From NCBI GenBank assembly GCA_024639205.1, contig JAHEIV010000095.1, positions 1-9,057 of the forward strand: a DNA stretch of 9,057 nt, in the 5' to 3' direction. Position numbers and translations under genes: made by a program. Source of the stretch: Deltaproteobacteria bacterium (GTDB lineage: Bacteria > Desulfobacterota > Desulfobacteria > Desulfobacterales > SG8-13). Below the pieces are notes generated by a model. The model saw only the letters and a list, made by a program, of their open reading frames with translations, was not told the DNA's origin and did not search any database. Below, piece after piece: positions 1 through 6,451 of the stretch. Positions within the stretch are counted from its first letter, which is position 1; the number at the start of each line of letters is the position of its first letter.

Positions 1-867
1 CAGCTCGGTTACATGAACGTTCCCGAAGAGGTGGAAATCACCGCCGATCAACTCGAACTGTATCCCGACGAAAAGGTCATCATCATCACCACCGGCAGCC
101 AGGGCGAACCGATGTCCGCTCTGGCGAGAATAGCAGCCGGAACCCACAAGCAGATCAAAGCCAAGGAGCAGGACACGTTTGTGCTGTCTTCCAAGTTCAT
201 ACCGGGAAATGAAAAAGCGATCGCAAACATCATCAACAAGCTCTACAAATGCGGCGCCGACGTGGTCTACGAGAAGATATCGGACATTCACGTCTCCGGG
301 CACGCATTTCGCGAAGAGCTGAAGCTGATGATCAACTTGACCCGGCCCAAGTATTTTATCCCGGCGCATGGCGAATACCGGCACCTGGTACTTCACGCAC
401 GATTGGCAGAAGAGGTGGGCATTCCCCGGCAGTCCATTCTGGTTGCCGAAAACGGTCAGATCGTCGAATTCGATGACAAGGGCGCACGGGTCAAAGATAC
501 CGTAAACACCGGTCGGGTGATGATTGACGGAAAAGGTGTGGGCGATGTCGGCCGCAGCGTTCTGAAGGAAAGACGGCTGCTTTCCGAGCAAGGGCTCGTC
601 ATCGTCAACCTGGCTTTTGACGAGGAGACCGGCGTTGTCGTGTACGGGCCGGAGATCGTCTCCCGGGGTTTTGTTTTTGAGACCGAAACCGGTCACCTGG
701 TCGACGACGCCCAGTGCGTCATTTTGGAGATCATCGAAGATGTGGGACCGGAGGTGAACGATCGGATCAAAAGGATTCGCTCTCGATTGCAGACGGCGTT
801 GCGGCAGTATTTCTATTTTACTATCGGGCGAAGGCCGGTTATACTGCCGTTCATTATGGTCATTTAA
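1..867 (+). CDS. rnj: Ribonuclease J, C-terminal part (5' end outside window)
   Basis: This is the last 288 codons of a metallo-beta-lactamase/beta-CASP ribonuclease. RNase J enzymes act as 5'-3' exo- and endonucleases in mRNA decay and rRNA maturation in the cytoplasm. The frame is open from base 1, so the ATG at 13 is internal. The family is usually about 550 aa, so roughly the first half, with the main HxHxDH zinc motif, lies upstream. Seen here: the beta-CASP segment TTGSQGEPMSAL near codons 30-41, HVSGHA with its first His at codon 97, and PAHGEYRH with its His at codon 123, a family metal-ligand position. The C-terminal domain ends in the family-typical GRRPVILPFIMVI. The stop at 865-867 gives a normal-looking end. 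ftsK follows on the same strand after about 300 bp, an adjacency also seen for RNase J and SpoIIIE in Bacillus. Identification is firm. The symbol is generic because J1 and J2 cannot be told apart. Confidence 0.95.
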   Translation, partial: QLGYMNVPEEVEITADQLELYPDEKVIIITTGSQGEPMSALARIAAGTHKQIKAKEQDTFVLSSKFIPGNEKAIANIINKLYKCGADVVYEKISDIHVSGHAFREELKLMINLTRPKYFIPAHGEYRHLVLHARLAEEVGIPRQSILVAENGQIVEFDDKGARVKDTVNTGRVMIDGKGVGDVGRSVLKERRLLSEQGLVIVNLAFDEETGVVVYGPEIVSRGFVFETETGHLVDDAQCVILEIIEDVGPEVNDRIKRIRSRLQTALRQYFYFTIGRRPVILPFIMVI

Positions 868-1169
868 TACCTGAACCTTGCATGAAAATTGATGAGAAAT
901 TGATATAGCGGTAACGACAGGATCTTGTGCAAAATTCAGGTTATAAGACCGGTTTCACAGTCCCTGCCGCCTGCTCGACAGCTGTCTTGCTCGCCGGCTG
1001 CAAAATGTTCACGTGCCCACGTGTTTGCGTGCAGGCTTCGCTTTTGCTCCGGGGTGCGCCTTGCTTTCGAACAGGGTCCCGGCCGCCTGAACCGGTCCTG
1101 CGCTGCGTAGGGACCGTATAACAGCAGAAAGATTGCAGTAAACCGTTTTATGGGTTAAAAGCCGAAGCG
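868..1169. other. Intergenic spacer rnj-ftsK with inverted repeats, no gene seen
   Basis: These 302 bases hold no convincing gene. The short open frames at 925-1121 overlap each other in two frames, lack a good ribosome binding site and resemble nothing I recognise. What can be seen: an inverted repeat flanking the RNase J end (869-882 with 928-941); the palindrome ACAGCTGT at about 978-985; two CACGTG hexamers separated by CC (1010-1023); and GGTCCC/GGGACC arms at 1075-1080 and 1110-1115. A weak TATAAC at 1117-1122 could be a -10 box for ftsK, but no good -35 precedes it. The region may carry RNA structure or an ftsK promoter; neither is proven. Confidence 0.5.
869..941 (+). repeat. Inverted repeat just after rnj stop
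   Basis: The arms ACCTGAACCTTGCA (869-882) and TGCAAAATTCAGGT (928-941) can pair at 12 of 14 positions, with a two-base internal mismatch and a 45-base AT-rich loop. It begins two bases after the RNase J stop codon, where a 3'-UTR structure would lie. No T-run follows the right arm, so it is not a classical intrinsic terminator. It could stabilise the transcript end, be a processing site, or arise by chance. Confidence 0.3.
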
Positions 1170-3320
1170 ATGCGAAAAGAAATCATCGGCATCTTGTTGT
1201 TTTTCCTGGTCGTTTTCACCCTGATCAGCCTGGTGTCTTACAGCCCGACGGATCCGTCCATCAACAACGCCAAGGCCGCCGGAGAGATCCGCAACTTCTT
1301 CGGCATACTGGGCGCTCAAATCGCTGGGCTGCTCATCGGCCTGTTTGGCCTCGGTGCGTTCTGGATACCGGTGATTTTACTGCTGTTGAGCATTCACATT
1401 CTGGGGGCCTATCCACAAAAGGCCCTTGCGGCCACGATCGGTGGCGGGGTGCTGCTGGTGATCACAACCGGCAGCCTGCTGGCGCTCAAAGATCAGCAGT
1501 ATGCGCTGTTCGGCACTCAATTTTCTGCCGGCGGGATGATCGGCATCCCGATTAAGTCCTTTCTGGTCAATTATGCCAATCCGACCGGAGCGGTGATCAT
1601 CCTGATCCTTGTCTTGCTCATCGGTTTTATCATGGCCACGGGATTTTCGATGATCGCCTTTTCCCGACGCAGCTGGACGCTGGCCATCATCGCCGGAGAG
1701 CGCCTGAAAACCTTCTATCTCAAACATCGGGAACGGATTCAGAAAGCCAGAAAACGTTCGCAGATCACCCGGCAAAAGACCGAGGGCCAGCCGGCCCCCG
1801 TTAAAATCAAAGCCTCCGGGAAAAAAGCGCCCATCAAGGCCACACCGAGGCCCAAGCAGGAAGTTTTCGAATTCATGCGCTCCCGGGACGGTTTTCAACT
1901 GCCCTCGGTGAGTTTTCTCGAGGATCCGGAAATTCGTCCGACAGCCGCCGATGACCAAAACCTTCGGATGCAGTCGAAGCTGCTGGAAAAGAAACTGGAA
2001 GATTTTGGTGTCAGGGGGCGGGTGGTCGCCGTCTCTCCCGGGCCGGTGGTCACCACCTTCGAGTATGAGCCGGCAGCAGGCGTTAAGATCAACAAGGTCG
2101 TCAACCTCTCCGATGACCTCGCCCTGGCACTGCGGGCGGCCAGCATCCGGATCGTTGCACCGATTCCGGGCAAAGCGGTTATCGGCATCGAAGTGCCCAA
2201 CGCCGTGCGGGAAATGGTGCGATTCAAGGAAATCGTCATATCCAGCGCGTTTGAAAAATCAAAATCCCATCTGACCATCTGTCTGGGAAAGGATATCATC
2301 GGTCACCCCGTGGTGGCGGAGCTCAACCGGATGCCGCACCTTCTGATCGCCGGGGCAACCGGATCGGGCAAAAGCGTGGCGCTCAACACCATGATCTGCA
2401 GCCTGCTGTACAAAGCCGATCCCGATCATGTCAAAATGATCATGATCGACCCCAAACGCATCGAGCTGTCCAGCTATGACGGCATTCCGCACCTGATCAC
2501 ACCGGTGGTCACCAACGTGAAGAAGGCCACCAACGCCTTGTTTTGGGCCGTCAAGGAAATGGAGCGGCGCTACGAGCTGTTGTCCGAAATTTCGACCCGC
2601 AACATCGCTCAGTACAACCGCAAGGTCCTGGACAAAAAACCGAAGAGCGAGGGTGAACCGCTCAAGCCCCTGCCCTATATCGTGATCATCATCGATGAGC
2701 TGGCCGACCTGATGATGGTCTCCTCCCGGGATGTGGAAGTCGCGTTGACCCGTTTGGCCCAGATGGCCCGGGCAGCCGGGATACACCTGATTATCGCCAC
2801 CCAGCGGCCCTCGGTGGATGTGTTGACGGGAATCATCAAGGCGAATTTTCCGACCCGGCTGTCGTTTCAGGTTTCATCCAAAACCGACTCGAGAACCATC
2901 ATCGACTCCAACGGTGCGGAAAATCTTCTCGGCAGCGGAGATATGCTTTTCGTCCCGCCGGGCGCCGCCAAGCTGCAGCGGATCCATGGCGCCTACATTT
3001 CGGAAAGTGAGCTGTCGCGGATCACCGCGGTGTTAAAGCAGCAAAAAAAGCCGGAGTACGACGAAAAAGTTACGGCGACCGTGGCGGTTGAATCCGAAGC
3101 GCTGGCCGCCGAAGACTACGACGAAAAATACGACGACGCCATCGCGCTGGTCACCAAAAGCGGTCAGGCTTCCATTTCAATGATTCAACGCCACCTTCGC
3201 ATCGGCTACAACCGTGCGGCGCGGATCATCGAGACCATGGAAAAAGAAGGTGTCGTTGGACCGGCCGACGGCGTCAAGCCCCGGGAAGTGCTCGTGAGAA
3301 GCTACGATGATATCTCCTAG
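1170..3320 (+). CDS. ftsK: DNA translocase FtsK/SpoIIIE family
   Basis: This encodes a 716-aa membrane-anchored hexameric ATPase that pumps double-stranded DNA at the division septum and helps resolve chromosome dimers. The N-terminus has hydrophobic segments at about residues 6-24, 45-77, 83-104 and 139-163, matching the FtsK 4TM domain. A basic linker follows (about 170-230), much shorter than in E. coli FtsK, so the protein is of the compact SpoIIIE-like size. The motor has Walker A GATGSGKS ending at Ser402, Walker B IIIDELADLMM with Asp509 and Glu510, and IIATQRPSVDVLTG downstream. The C-terminal winged-helix gamma domain (about 650-716, with SISMIQRHLRIGYNRAARII) is complete; in the family it reads KOPS/SRS orienting sequences. 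The ATG at 1170 is the first reasonable start and puts the first membrane helix at the N-terminus. Its ribosome binding site is weak. It sits about 300 bp after RNase J and is followed by a palindrome, after which the gene context changes. No key residue is missing. Confidence 0.97.
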   Translation: MRKEIIGILLFFLVVFTLISLVSYSPTDPSINNAKAAGEIRNFFGILGAQIAGLLIGLFGLGAFWIPVILLLLSIHILGAYPQKALAATIGGGVLLVITTGSLLALKDQQYALFGTQFSAGGMIGIPIKSFLVNYANPTGAVIILILVLLIGFIMATGFSMIAFSRRSWTLAIIAGERLKTFYLKHRERIQKARKRSQITRQKTEGQPAPVKIKASGKKAPIKATPRPKQEVFEFMRSRDGFQLPSVSFLEDPEIRPTAADDQNLRMQSKLLEKKLEDFGVRGRVVAVSPGPVVTTFEYEPAAGVKINKVVNLSDDLALALRAASIRIVAPIPGKAVIGIEVPNAVREMVRFKEIVISSAFEKSKSHLTICLGKDIIGHPVVAELNRMPHLLIAGATGSGKSVALNTMICSLLYKADPDHVKMIMIDPKRIELSSYDGIPHLITPVVTNVKKATNALFWAVKEMERRYELLSEISTRNIAQYNRKVLDKKPKSEGEPLKPLPYIVIIIDELADLMMVSSRDVEVALTRLAQMARAAGIHLIIATQRPSVDVLTGIIKANFPTRLSFQVSSKTDSRTIIDSNGAENLLGSGDMLFVPPGAAKLQRIHGAYISESELSRITAVLKQQKKPEYDEKVTATVAVESEALAAEDYDEKYDDAIALVTKSGQASISMIQRHLRIGYNRAARIIETMEKEGVVGPADGVKPREVLVRSYDDIS

Positions 3321-3335
3321 CTGGCTGGTCGAGCC

Positions 3336-3423
3336 GCATTCGCCCATTTGCGTCGTTATCAGGGGCCTTGCGGTGCTTAAAGTACAGCTACCGCCCCTGA
3401 TTGCCTTGCAAATGAACGAATGC
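3336..3423. repeat. Imperfect 88-bp palindrome (REP-like element) downstream of ftsK
   Basis: Three paired blocks are arranged symmetrically: GCATTCG (3336-3342) with CGAATGC (3417-3423), ATTTGC with GCAAAT, and ATCAGGGGC with GCCCCTGAT. They are separated by short non-matching stretches. The centre has a further possible stem, GCGGT with ACCGC, around the loop containing GCTTAAAGTAC. As RNA or single-stranded DNA this would form a long, interrupted hairpin. It starts 16 bases after the ftsK stop. No T-run follows, so it is not a textbook terminator, although it could still protect or end the ftsK transcript. Its size, position and layout resemble dispersed palindromic repeats (REP/BIME type). 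Only one copy lies in this window, so the repeat nature is an inference. Confidence 0.6.
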
Positions 3424-3479
3424 AACGGGTCAAATCAGCGGATGTAGTTGTAGGCATCCCATCTTTCTCGGATCGTTTC

Positions 3480-4124
3480 ATGTTGCCCCCACCGGAATGG
3501 ATAGCTGACCTCAAAGGCTTTCTCGATGAACAAGAGGGCCGCCGGCTTTACGACCTGGCGCTGGAGGCCGGGCGCAGCGGGCCCTGCCTGGAAGTCGGCA
3601 GCTATTGCGGTAAATCGACGATCTACCTGGCCTCGGCCTGCAGGGAATCTGCCAGCACCCTTTTTACGGTGGATCACCATCGCGGTTCGGAAGAGCAGCA
3701 GCCGGGCGAGCAGTATTTCGATCCCGAACTGTTCGATCCGCGTTTCGGGCGAATCGACAGTTTTCCGTTTTTCCGGGCGGTCGTTGAAACCGCAGGGTTG
3801 GAAGCCTTTGTCGTGCCGCTGGTTTGCCGGTCTGAAACAGCCGCGCGCAGCTGGCGCACTCCCCTGAGCCTGCTGCTTATCGACGGCGGACACTCCTATG
3901 ATGCCGTTTCCACCGACTTCAGGGTGTGGTCCCCGCACATCATGGCTGGCGGCTACCTGCTGTTTCACGATATATACCCCGATCCCGGTCAGGGTGGACA
4001 GGCACCGTATCAGGTATATCGAACGGCAGTCGATAGTGGTCTTTACACAGAGTTGCCGATGACACGAACGCTGGGGGTGTTGAAGCGAAAGACGGGCGCG
4101 GGCGGCACCTCTTTGCGGCAGTAA
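3480..4124 (+). CDS. Class I SAM-dependent methyltransferase (Methyltransf_24-like)
   Basis: The protein is 214 aa from the ATG at 3480, or 234 aa from the ATG at 3420. Numbering here is from 3480. It is a Rossmann-fold methyltransferase: motif I CLEVGSYCGKST (Glu38, Gly40, Gly44) binds S-adenosylmethionine, FTVDHH is the end of strand 2, LLLIDGGHSYDA (Asp135, His138) and LLFHDIYPD (His163, Asp164) are typical of the Methyltransf_24 group. Members often act on sugars or small molecules, but the substrate cannot be read from sequence. I prefer 3480 because 3420 lies inside the arm of the palindrome at 3336-3423, the 20 extra residues add nothing to the fold, and recognisable family sequence begins at about LPPPEW. 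Neither start has a strong ribosome binding site. The gene converges with the minus-strand methyltransferase, and its last 27 codons overlap that gene's end. It has no signal peptide and is presumably cytoplasmic. The family call is firm; the role is unknown. Confidence 0.88.
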   Translation: MLPPPEWIADLKGFLDEQEGRRLYDLALEAGRSGPCLEVGSYCGKSTIYLASACRESASTLFTVDHHRGSEEQQPGEQYFDPELFDPRFGRIDSFPFFRAVVETAGLEAFVVPLVCRSETAARSWRTPLSLLLIDGGHSYDAVSTDFRVWSPHIMAGGYLLFHDIYPDPGQGGQAPYQVYRTAVDSGLYTELPMTRTLGVLKRKTGAGGTSLRQ

Positions 4125-4816
4125 ATCACCAGGCTCTTTCCGATCAACGGGTTCACGAGTTTTTCAATCAGGCGTGTCAGCTTCGGTTTTTTCATCATGT
4201 CCCAGACCAGAAACCGATGGTATAAAACAACCAGGGGATGATCGTCCCGGGCAGGCCCTACCAGGCACTTCAGCCACCAGAACGGTGCATGCAGGCCGTG
4301 CGCCCGGTGGAAGGCAACCGGCGTCAGGCCGGCGCAGTGAAGCAGATCCGTCAGCTTCTTTTTGCGGTAAATCCGCAGATGGCCGTTGCTTGACAGTTTG
4401 TATCGCTTTGACAGCTTCCAGCACAGCTGCTCGGGCCAGAAGCTGGGAACGCTGACCGCCAGCACGTGTCCGGGTTGCAGTACCCGTGCTGCCTCGGCTA
4501 AGGCCCGGCGGTGATCTGCGATGTGCTCCAACACCTCGGAGCAGATCACCAGCTGAAAGGAGCCGTCCTTGAAAGGCAGCGACCCGATGTCGGCGGCTGT
4601 CAGCGCCCACCGGCCTCCGTCATATTCGCCCAGCCGTTGGTGCAGCTGCAGTCTGGACCTTGCTTGGCAGATATCGACCCAGTTCACGTCTGCGCCGACC
4701 GCGGTTACGCCGGGCAGGCGAAAAGCCGCAGCGGTGTGGCGGCCCGTGCCGCAGCCGATGTCCAGGATCCGGTATCCCTTTTTAAGCCCGAGCCGTTCGA
4801 ATTCGAGCGTGATCAA
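4043..4816 (-). CDS. Class I SAM-dependent methyltransferase (Methyltransf_11-like)
   Basis: This 257-aa methyltransferase has motif I ILDIGCGTGR (Asp19, Gly21, Gly23, Gly25), an acidic GADVNWVD after strand 2, and FQLVICSEVLEHIADHRRALAEAARVLQPGHVLAVSVP, the usual motif IV-VI region of Methyltransf_11 enzymes. The start is TTG (4816-4814), preceded by GGGAGGG at 4828-4822 with a 5-base spacer. This is the best ribosome binding site on the minus strand here and decides the start. The gene overlaps the end of the upstream glycosyltransferase by 35 bp, so the two are almost certainly cotranscribed and probably translationally coupled. It likely methylates a glycan, lipid-linked sugar or quinone-like acceptor; the neighbour favours a sugar, but this is inference. 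Its last 20 or so residues, after LVIYCRKEVPP, look like an extension beyond the normal fold and lie in the 82-bp overlap with the convergent methyltransferase. Confidence 0.9.
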   Translation of the reverse strand: MITLEFERLGLKKGYRILDIGCGTGRHTAAAFRLPGVTAVGADVNWVDICQARSRLQLHQRLGEYDGGRWALTAADIGSLPFKDGSFQLVICSEVLEHIADHRRALAEAARVLQPGHVLAVSVPSFWPEQLCWKLSKRYKLSSNGHLRIYRKKKLTDLLHCAGLTPVAFHRAHGLHAPFWWLKCLVGPARDDHPLVVLYHRFLVWDMMKKPKLTRLIEKLVNPLIGKSLVIYCRKEVPPAPVFRFNTPSVRVIGNSV

Positions 4817-6077
4817 CGATGCCCTCCCGGTATGTTTGCAGCGTCATCCGCGCTGCTCGCTCCCATGTAAACAGTCGGCGTACCCGATGATACCCGGCCT
4901 GTCCTAATGTCGCAGCCCGGTCCGGATGATCGAGGAGTTCGCTGATCGCCCGGTAAAGGCTTTGCGAGTCGGCCGGTGGGACCAGCAGCCCGGCCTCGCC
5001 GACCACTTCAGGCAGCGCTCCGCCGGTGGTGCTGATCACCGGCACCGCGCAGGCCATCGCCTCTCCGGCGGGCAATCCGAAACCTTCGTAAACAGAGGGT
5101 ACCACCGCCACCGTGGCCCTGGCGTATTGCTTTACCAGCGCGGCCGTGTCGATCCGGCCGGTGAAGGTGACCTGCTCGCCGATACCCAACTGCCGGATGA
5201 GGCCCTCCACATCACCGTTTCGCTTGGGTCTTCCCACCACCACCAGTTGCACGGGTTTTGAGCGGGATATGTCGGCAACGGCGCGCAGCAAGTAGGTCAG
5301 TCCTTTTAAGGGCATGTCGGCGCTGTTGGTTGCCATGATTCTGTTATTTTGCCGTTCGACGCCCGGCAGCGGCTGAAAGCAGCGGGTGTCGATTCCGTTC
5401 GGTATCACACGGAACCGCTGCCGGGGAATCGCAAAGTCCCGGCTGATGTCATTTCGGGCGCGCCTGGAAACAGTGATGACTTTCAACAGGGTCTGGGACA
5501 CGCATTTTTGCATGTGGAGAAACGAATACCAGCGCAGTTGTTTCAATTTTTTCCAGGCAGGGGAAACGCTGCGCAGGGCGATCCGCCGATCGACGGTGAT
5601 CGGGTGGTGGATGGTCGCCACGACGGGCAGCTTTTTGCCGATGGCCCAGACCCCGTAAGAAAGACTCTGGTTGTCATGTACGACGTCATAGCGATGCGTG
5701 TTTTGCCGAAGAAACAGATAGGCCCTTATTCCGAAAAGAAACGGTTCCGGAAACCCCATGGTGGAAACTCCCAGCCATTCCGCCAGATTCAGGGGGTTGC
5801 GCAGTTCGCCGATCGACGGAATGCGGAAAAGATCGTCAGGATTGTACAGATCCAGGCTGGCCAGCCGGTGGACCCGAATGCCGCCATCGATTTCCAGGCC
5901 CGGCGGACCGGTGATCACCTCCACCCGGTGACCCTGATCGGTCAGCGCGCGGCTGAGGTTTGTTACATAAACCCCCTGCCCGCCGCTGTGCGGGTTGCTC
6001 CGATAACTCAGCAGGCAAATCCGCAGCGGACGCTCTGAGATGCGGTTCGAACCGTTGGTTGACAAGGGCAATGACAT
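4782..6077 (-). CDS. GT4-family glycosyltransferase (GT-B fold)
   Basis: This 431-aa retaining glycosyltransferase is expected to transfer a sugar from a nucleotide-sugar donor to a glycan or lipid acceptor at the cytoplasmic face of the inner membrane. The N-terminal Rossmann domain begins at about residue 18 with RICLLSYRSNPHSGGQGVY, containing the glycine-rich GGQG (33-36 region). VITVSRRARNDI and FRVIPNGIDTRCF mark the domain junction. The C-terminal half carries LVVVGRPKRNGDVEGL, VTFTGRID and the family signature VVPSVYEGFGLPAGEAMA, an E-x7-E motif with Glu331 and Glu339. Donor and acceptor cannot be predicted. The ATG at 6077 leaves about 17 residues before the fold and has no clear Shine-Dalgarno. 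A possible promoter lies at 6150-6177. It is the first gene of a two-gene minus-strand unit with the methyltransferase at 4816. Surface polysaccharide assembly (LPS, capsule or O-antigen-like) is the likely setting, by inference. Confidence 0.93.
   Translation of the reverse strand: MSLPLSTNGSNRISERPLRICLLSYRSNPHSGGQGVYVTNLSRALTDQGHRVEVITGPPGLEIDGGIRVHRLASLDLYNPDDLFRIPSIGELRNPLNLAEWLGVSTMGFPEPFLFGIRAYLFLRQNTHRYDVVHDNQSLSYGVWAIGKKLPVVATIHHPITVDRRIALRSVSPAWKKLKQLRWYSFLHMQKCVSQTLLKVITVSRRARNDISRDFAIPRQRFRVIPNGIDTRCFQPLPGVERQNNRIMATNSADMPLKGLTYLLRAVADISRSKPVQLVVVGRPKRNGDVEGLIRQLGIGEQVTFTGRIDTAALVKQYARATVAVVPSVYEGFGLPAGEAMACAVPVISTTGGALPEVVGEAGLLVPPADSQSLYRAISELLDHPDRAATLGQAGYHRVRRLFTWERAARMTLQTYREGIVDHARIRTARA
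4822..4828 (-). promoter_or_regulatory. Strong Shine-Dalgarno for a TTG start inside the glycosyltransferase 3' end
   Basis: Read on the minus strand this is GGGAGGG, then CATCG, then the TTG start of the methyltransferase at 4816. It lies within the last codons of the glycosyltransferase, so a ribosome finishing that gene would arrive at the site. It supports TTG as the true start and coupling of the two genes. Confidence 0.7.
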
Positions 6078-6149
6078 CGTTAACGGGTTTGACCCATTGC
6101 TTTGCTGTTTGATGCAGATCGAAACTGGCGACAGGTGACTGACCGTCTT

Positions 6150-6177
6150 GTTATAACCCTCCGGCCAAAATTCGCAA
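6150..6177 (-). promoter_or_regulatory. Possible sigma70-type promoter for the glycosyltransferase unit
   Basis: On the minus strand TTGCGA (6177-6172) is followed after 16 bases by TATAAC (6155-6150). Each matches the consensus at most positions. Transcription would start near 6143 and leave a leader of roughly 65 bases before the ATG at 6077. This is motif matching by eye only. Confidence 0.33.
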
Positions 6178-6280
6178 CGTCAATTTTACACCGACGGTTT
6201 TCGCATGGCGTTACAGTTTTGCGCCAAAGTGCCGATATAACAGTAGCGATTCAGTTACATTCCCACCGGGAGGTCAGCGC

Positions 6281-6304
6281 ATGAATATTCGGAATGGTCC
6301 GTGA
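6281..6304 (+). other. Possible 7-codon leader ORF with strong ribosome binding site
   Basis: CACCGGGAGGTCAGCGC directly precedes ATG at 6281. The Shine-Dalgarno GGGAGG is better than that of the downstream HD-GYP gene. The frame encodes only MNIRNGP before TGA at 6302-6304. It lies 147 bases upstream of the HD-GYP start. It could be a translated leader affecting expression, the remnant start of a lost gene, or chance. Confidence 0.25.
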
Positions 6305-6451
6305 GCGCCTACCGCTTGCGAATCCACCGACCCGACCCTGTTATGGATGAATTGATAAACAAACGATCTGAATATTGCCGGCAAGATCCAGGCATGAACC
6401 CCGCGGGCTTCGTTTCCGATGGTTCCCGCTTTATCTTCAGGACATCTTGTT

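Larger units (their letters stand above)
6078..6451. other. Divergent intergenic region between glycosyltransferase and HD-GYP gene
   Basis: These 374 bases separate the two divergent units. Seen in them: a small GGGT-TTG-ACCC hairpin at 6085-6095 near the glycosyltransferase start; the candidate minus-strand promoter at 6150-6177; and on the plus strand a weak TTACAG-19-TATAAC pair (6211-6216, 6236-6241) that could serve the HD-GYP gene. A 7-codon ORF with a strong Shine-Dalgarno lies at 6281-6304. The frames at 6102-6284 and 6343-6465 lack support. A sigma54 box was looked for and not found with correct spacing. Confidence 0.5.

Noticed and set aside
1377..1958. 193-codon minus-strand open frame, and the similar one at 2259-2786
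   Set aside because: Both are antisense to ftsK, with compositions typical of reversed coding and no domain.
5349..6038. 229-codon plus-strand open frame
   Set aside because: It is antisense to the glycosyltransferase, whose GT4 motifs prove the minus frame. The plus translation has no recognisable motif.
3426..6095. GGGTCAAA at 3426 and its reverse complement at 6088-6095 as element ends flanking the glycan genes
   Set aside because: Only about eight bases match, with no terminal-repeat features or target duplication, so chance is sufficient.
6206..6222. Possible sigma54 promoter (TGGC ... TTTTGC)
   Set aside because: The GG-to-GC spacing is two bases too long for a -24/-12 element, and the AC after TGGC is missing.
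6419..6451. N-terminal extension of the HD-GYP protein from ATG 6419
   Set aside because: It adds 11 residues unrelated to the receiver domain. ATG 6452 has a better-spaced AGGA and is followed at once by receiver sequence.
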